24,289 nucleotides of DNA from assembly GCA_964617765.1 (NCBI GenBank), contig CAZTZY010000045.1, positions 1-24,289 on the forward strand, written 5' to 3'. The number at the start of each line of letters is the position of its first letter. Position 1 is the first letter of the stretch. The notes under the pieces are model-generated. The model was given only the letters and a program-made list of their open reading frames with translations, made no database searches and was not told the DNA's origin. The position numbers and the translations under genes were made by a program. Below, piece by piece: positions 23,915 to 24,289 of this stretch. This DNA is from CAZTZY01 sp964617765. Lineage in GTDB: Bacteria > Pseudomonadota > Gammaproteobacteria > Pseudomonadales > DT-91.

Positions 23915-24289
23915 ATGTCGGAACAGCAAAACAGCGCCAATGAAAAAATCCTGCTGGAGCATGAAGCGGCGAAGCTGTTTATGCGCTGGTATGAGCATGA
24001 TTCCGGCAAGACGATACGCCACATTTGGCATAACCAGCCGATAAAGCCCGATGTTTCTTGCCAGCTGGAAGGTGAGCGGCTGGATATTGAGGTGGCGCAT
24101 CTGTATGGCAGCGAGCAGGAGGCCATGCAAATCCTGGGCAGGGCGTTGAGTGATAGAACCCGCCAGGAGTTGCGCGATCTGGACCTGGTGGCTGACCCGC
24201 ATTCACGCCTGTTGAATGCGTTGAATCACATACTGACTAACAAATCAGTTAAGCATTATCAATCGCAACGGGTGTGGCTGGTGATCCGT
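23915..24289 (+). CDS. hypothetical protein, 3' end cut by window edge
   Basis: 125 codons are open from ATG 23915 to the edge (MSEQQNSANEKILLEHEAAK...QRVWLVIR), with no stop. Soluble and charged. Not recognised. A stretch KPDVSCQLEGERLDIEVAHLY (about residues 49-69) followed by a helix and the strand VWLVIR at about 120-125 vaguely recalls the PD-(D/E)xK nuclease core, but the final lysine is absent, so this is only a hint. No good ribosome binding site; the gap 23802-23914 holds no clear promoter. Antisense open frames here are shadows. GC content is higher than in the neighbouring intergenic DNA, as expected for coding sequence. Confidence 0.6.
   Translation, partial: MSEQQNSANEKILLEHEAAKLFMRWYEHDSGKTIRHIWHNQPIKPDVSCQLEGERLDIEVAHLYGSEQEAMQILGRALSDRTRQELRDLDLVADPHSRLLNALNHILTNKSVKHYQSQRVWLVIR

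Overview
The window is a moderately AT-rich stretch of a bacterial chromosome. The gene content fits a Gammaproteobacterium, probably a marine or aquatic heterotroph. The indicators are a full-length Prc/Tsp protease, an E. coli-type MsrA and GloC (YcbL), a PHA-granule phasin beside a PhaD-like TetR regulator as in Pseudomonas, and an NdvB-type GH17-GT2 glucan synthase. The taxon is inferred from protein resemblance only. I saw no tRNA, rRNA, insertion sequence, CRISPR array or prophage.

Layout. 1-1014 is the 3' part of an acyl-CoA dehydrogenase, closed by a strong terminator. 1216-1524 is a small Rieske ferredoxin. Prc runs leftward at 1567-3648. A leftward pair (degenerate hemerythrin-like protein, then an alpha/beta hydrolase, 3768-5561) diverges from the phasin gene (5726). 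After the phasin terminator come phaD-like tetR, gloC and a DUF5665 membrane protein (6270-7920). An acetoacetate-decarboxylase-family gene (7954-8799, minus) diverges from an amidohydrolase-2 gene (8960-10147). The 351-bp gap before gcvT holds what looks like an undescribed minus-strand small RNA with a pseudoknot and its own intrinsic terminator. gcvT (10499) is paired with a cytoplasmic GH84-type glycosidase (11621). A small membrane protein (12872) ends in tandem hairpins facing the leftward ndvB-like gene (13218-15791).

The second accessory block is a rightward cassette: a SnoaL-like/NTF2 protein (16082), an EBP/EXPERA-like membrane protein (16628) resembling the eukaryotic sterol delta8-delta7 isomerase, a second alpha/beta hydrolase paralogous to the one at 3768 (17402), and msrA (18223). 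A MASE1-PAS-GAF hybrid histidine kinase follows (19197-22229). Then come a DUF4124-DUF1294 protein, a leftward sterol-desaturase/fatty-acid-hydroxylase family gene whose promoter overlaps an array of TTGAC/GTCAA half-sites, and the 5' end of an unrecognised gene at the right edge.

Themes are acyl-CoA and lipid metabolism (dehydrogenase, Rieske, decarboxylase, amidohydrolase, EBP-like protein, hydroxylase), PHA storage (phasin and PhaD), envelope maintenance (Prc, NdvB) and thiol or oxidative repair (MsrA, GloC). The most interesting items are the pseudoknotted RNA next to gcvT, the bacterial EBP-like gene with its neighbours, and the repeat-covered promoter of the hydroxylase gene.
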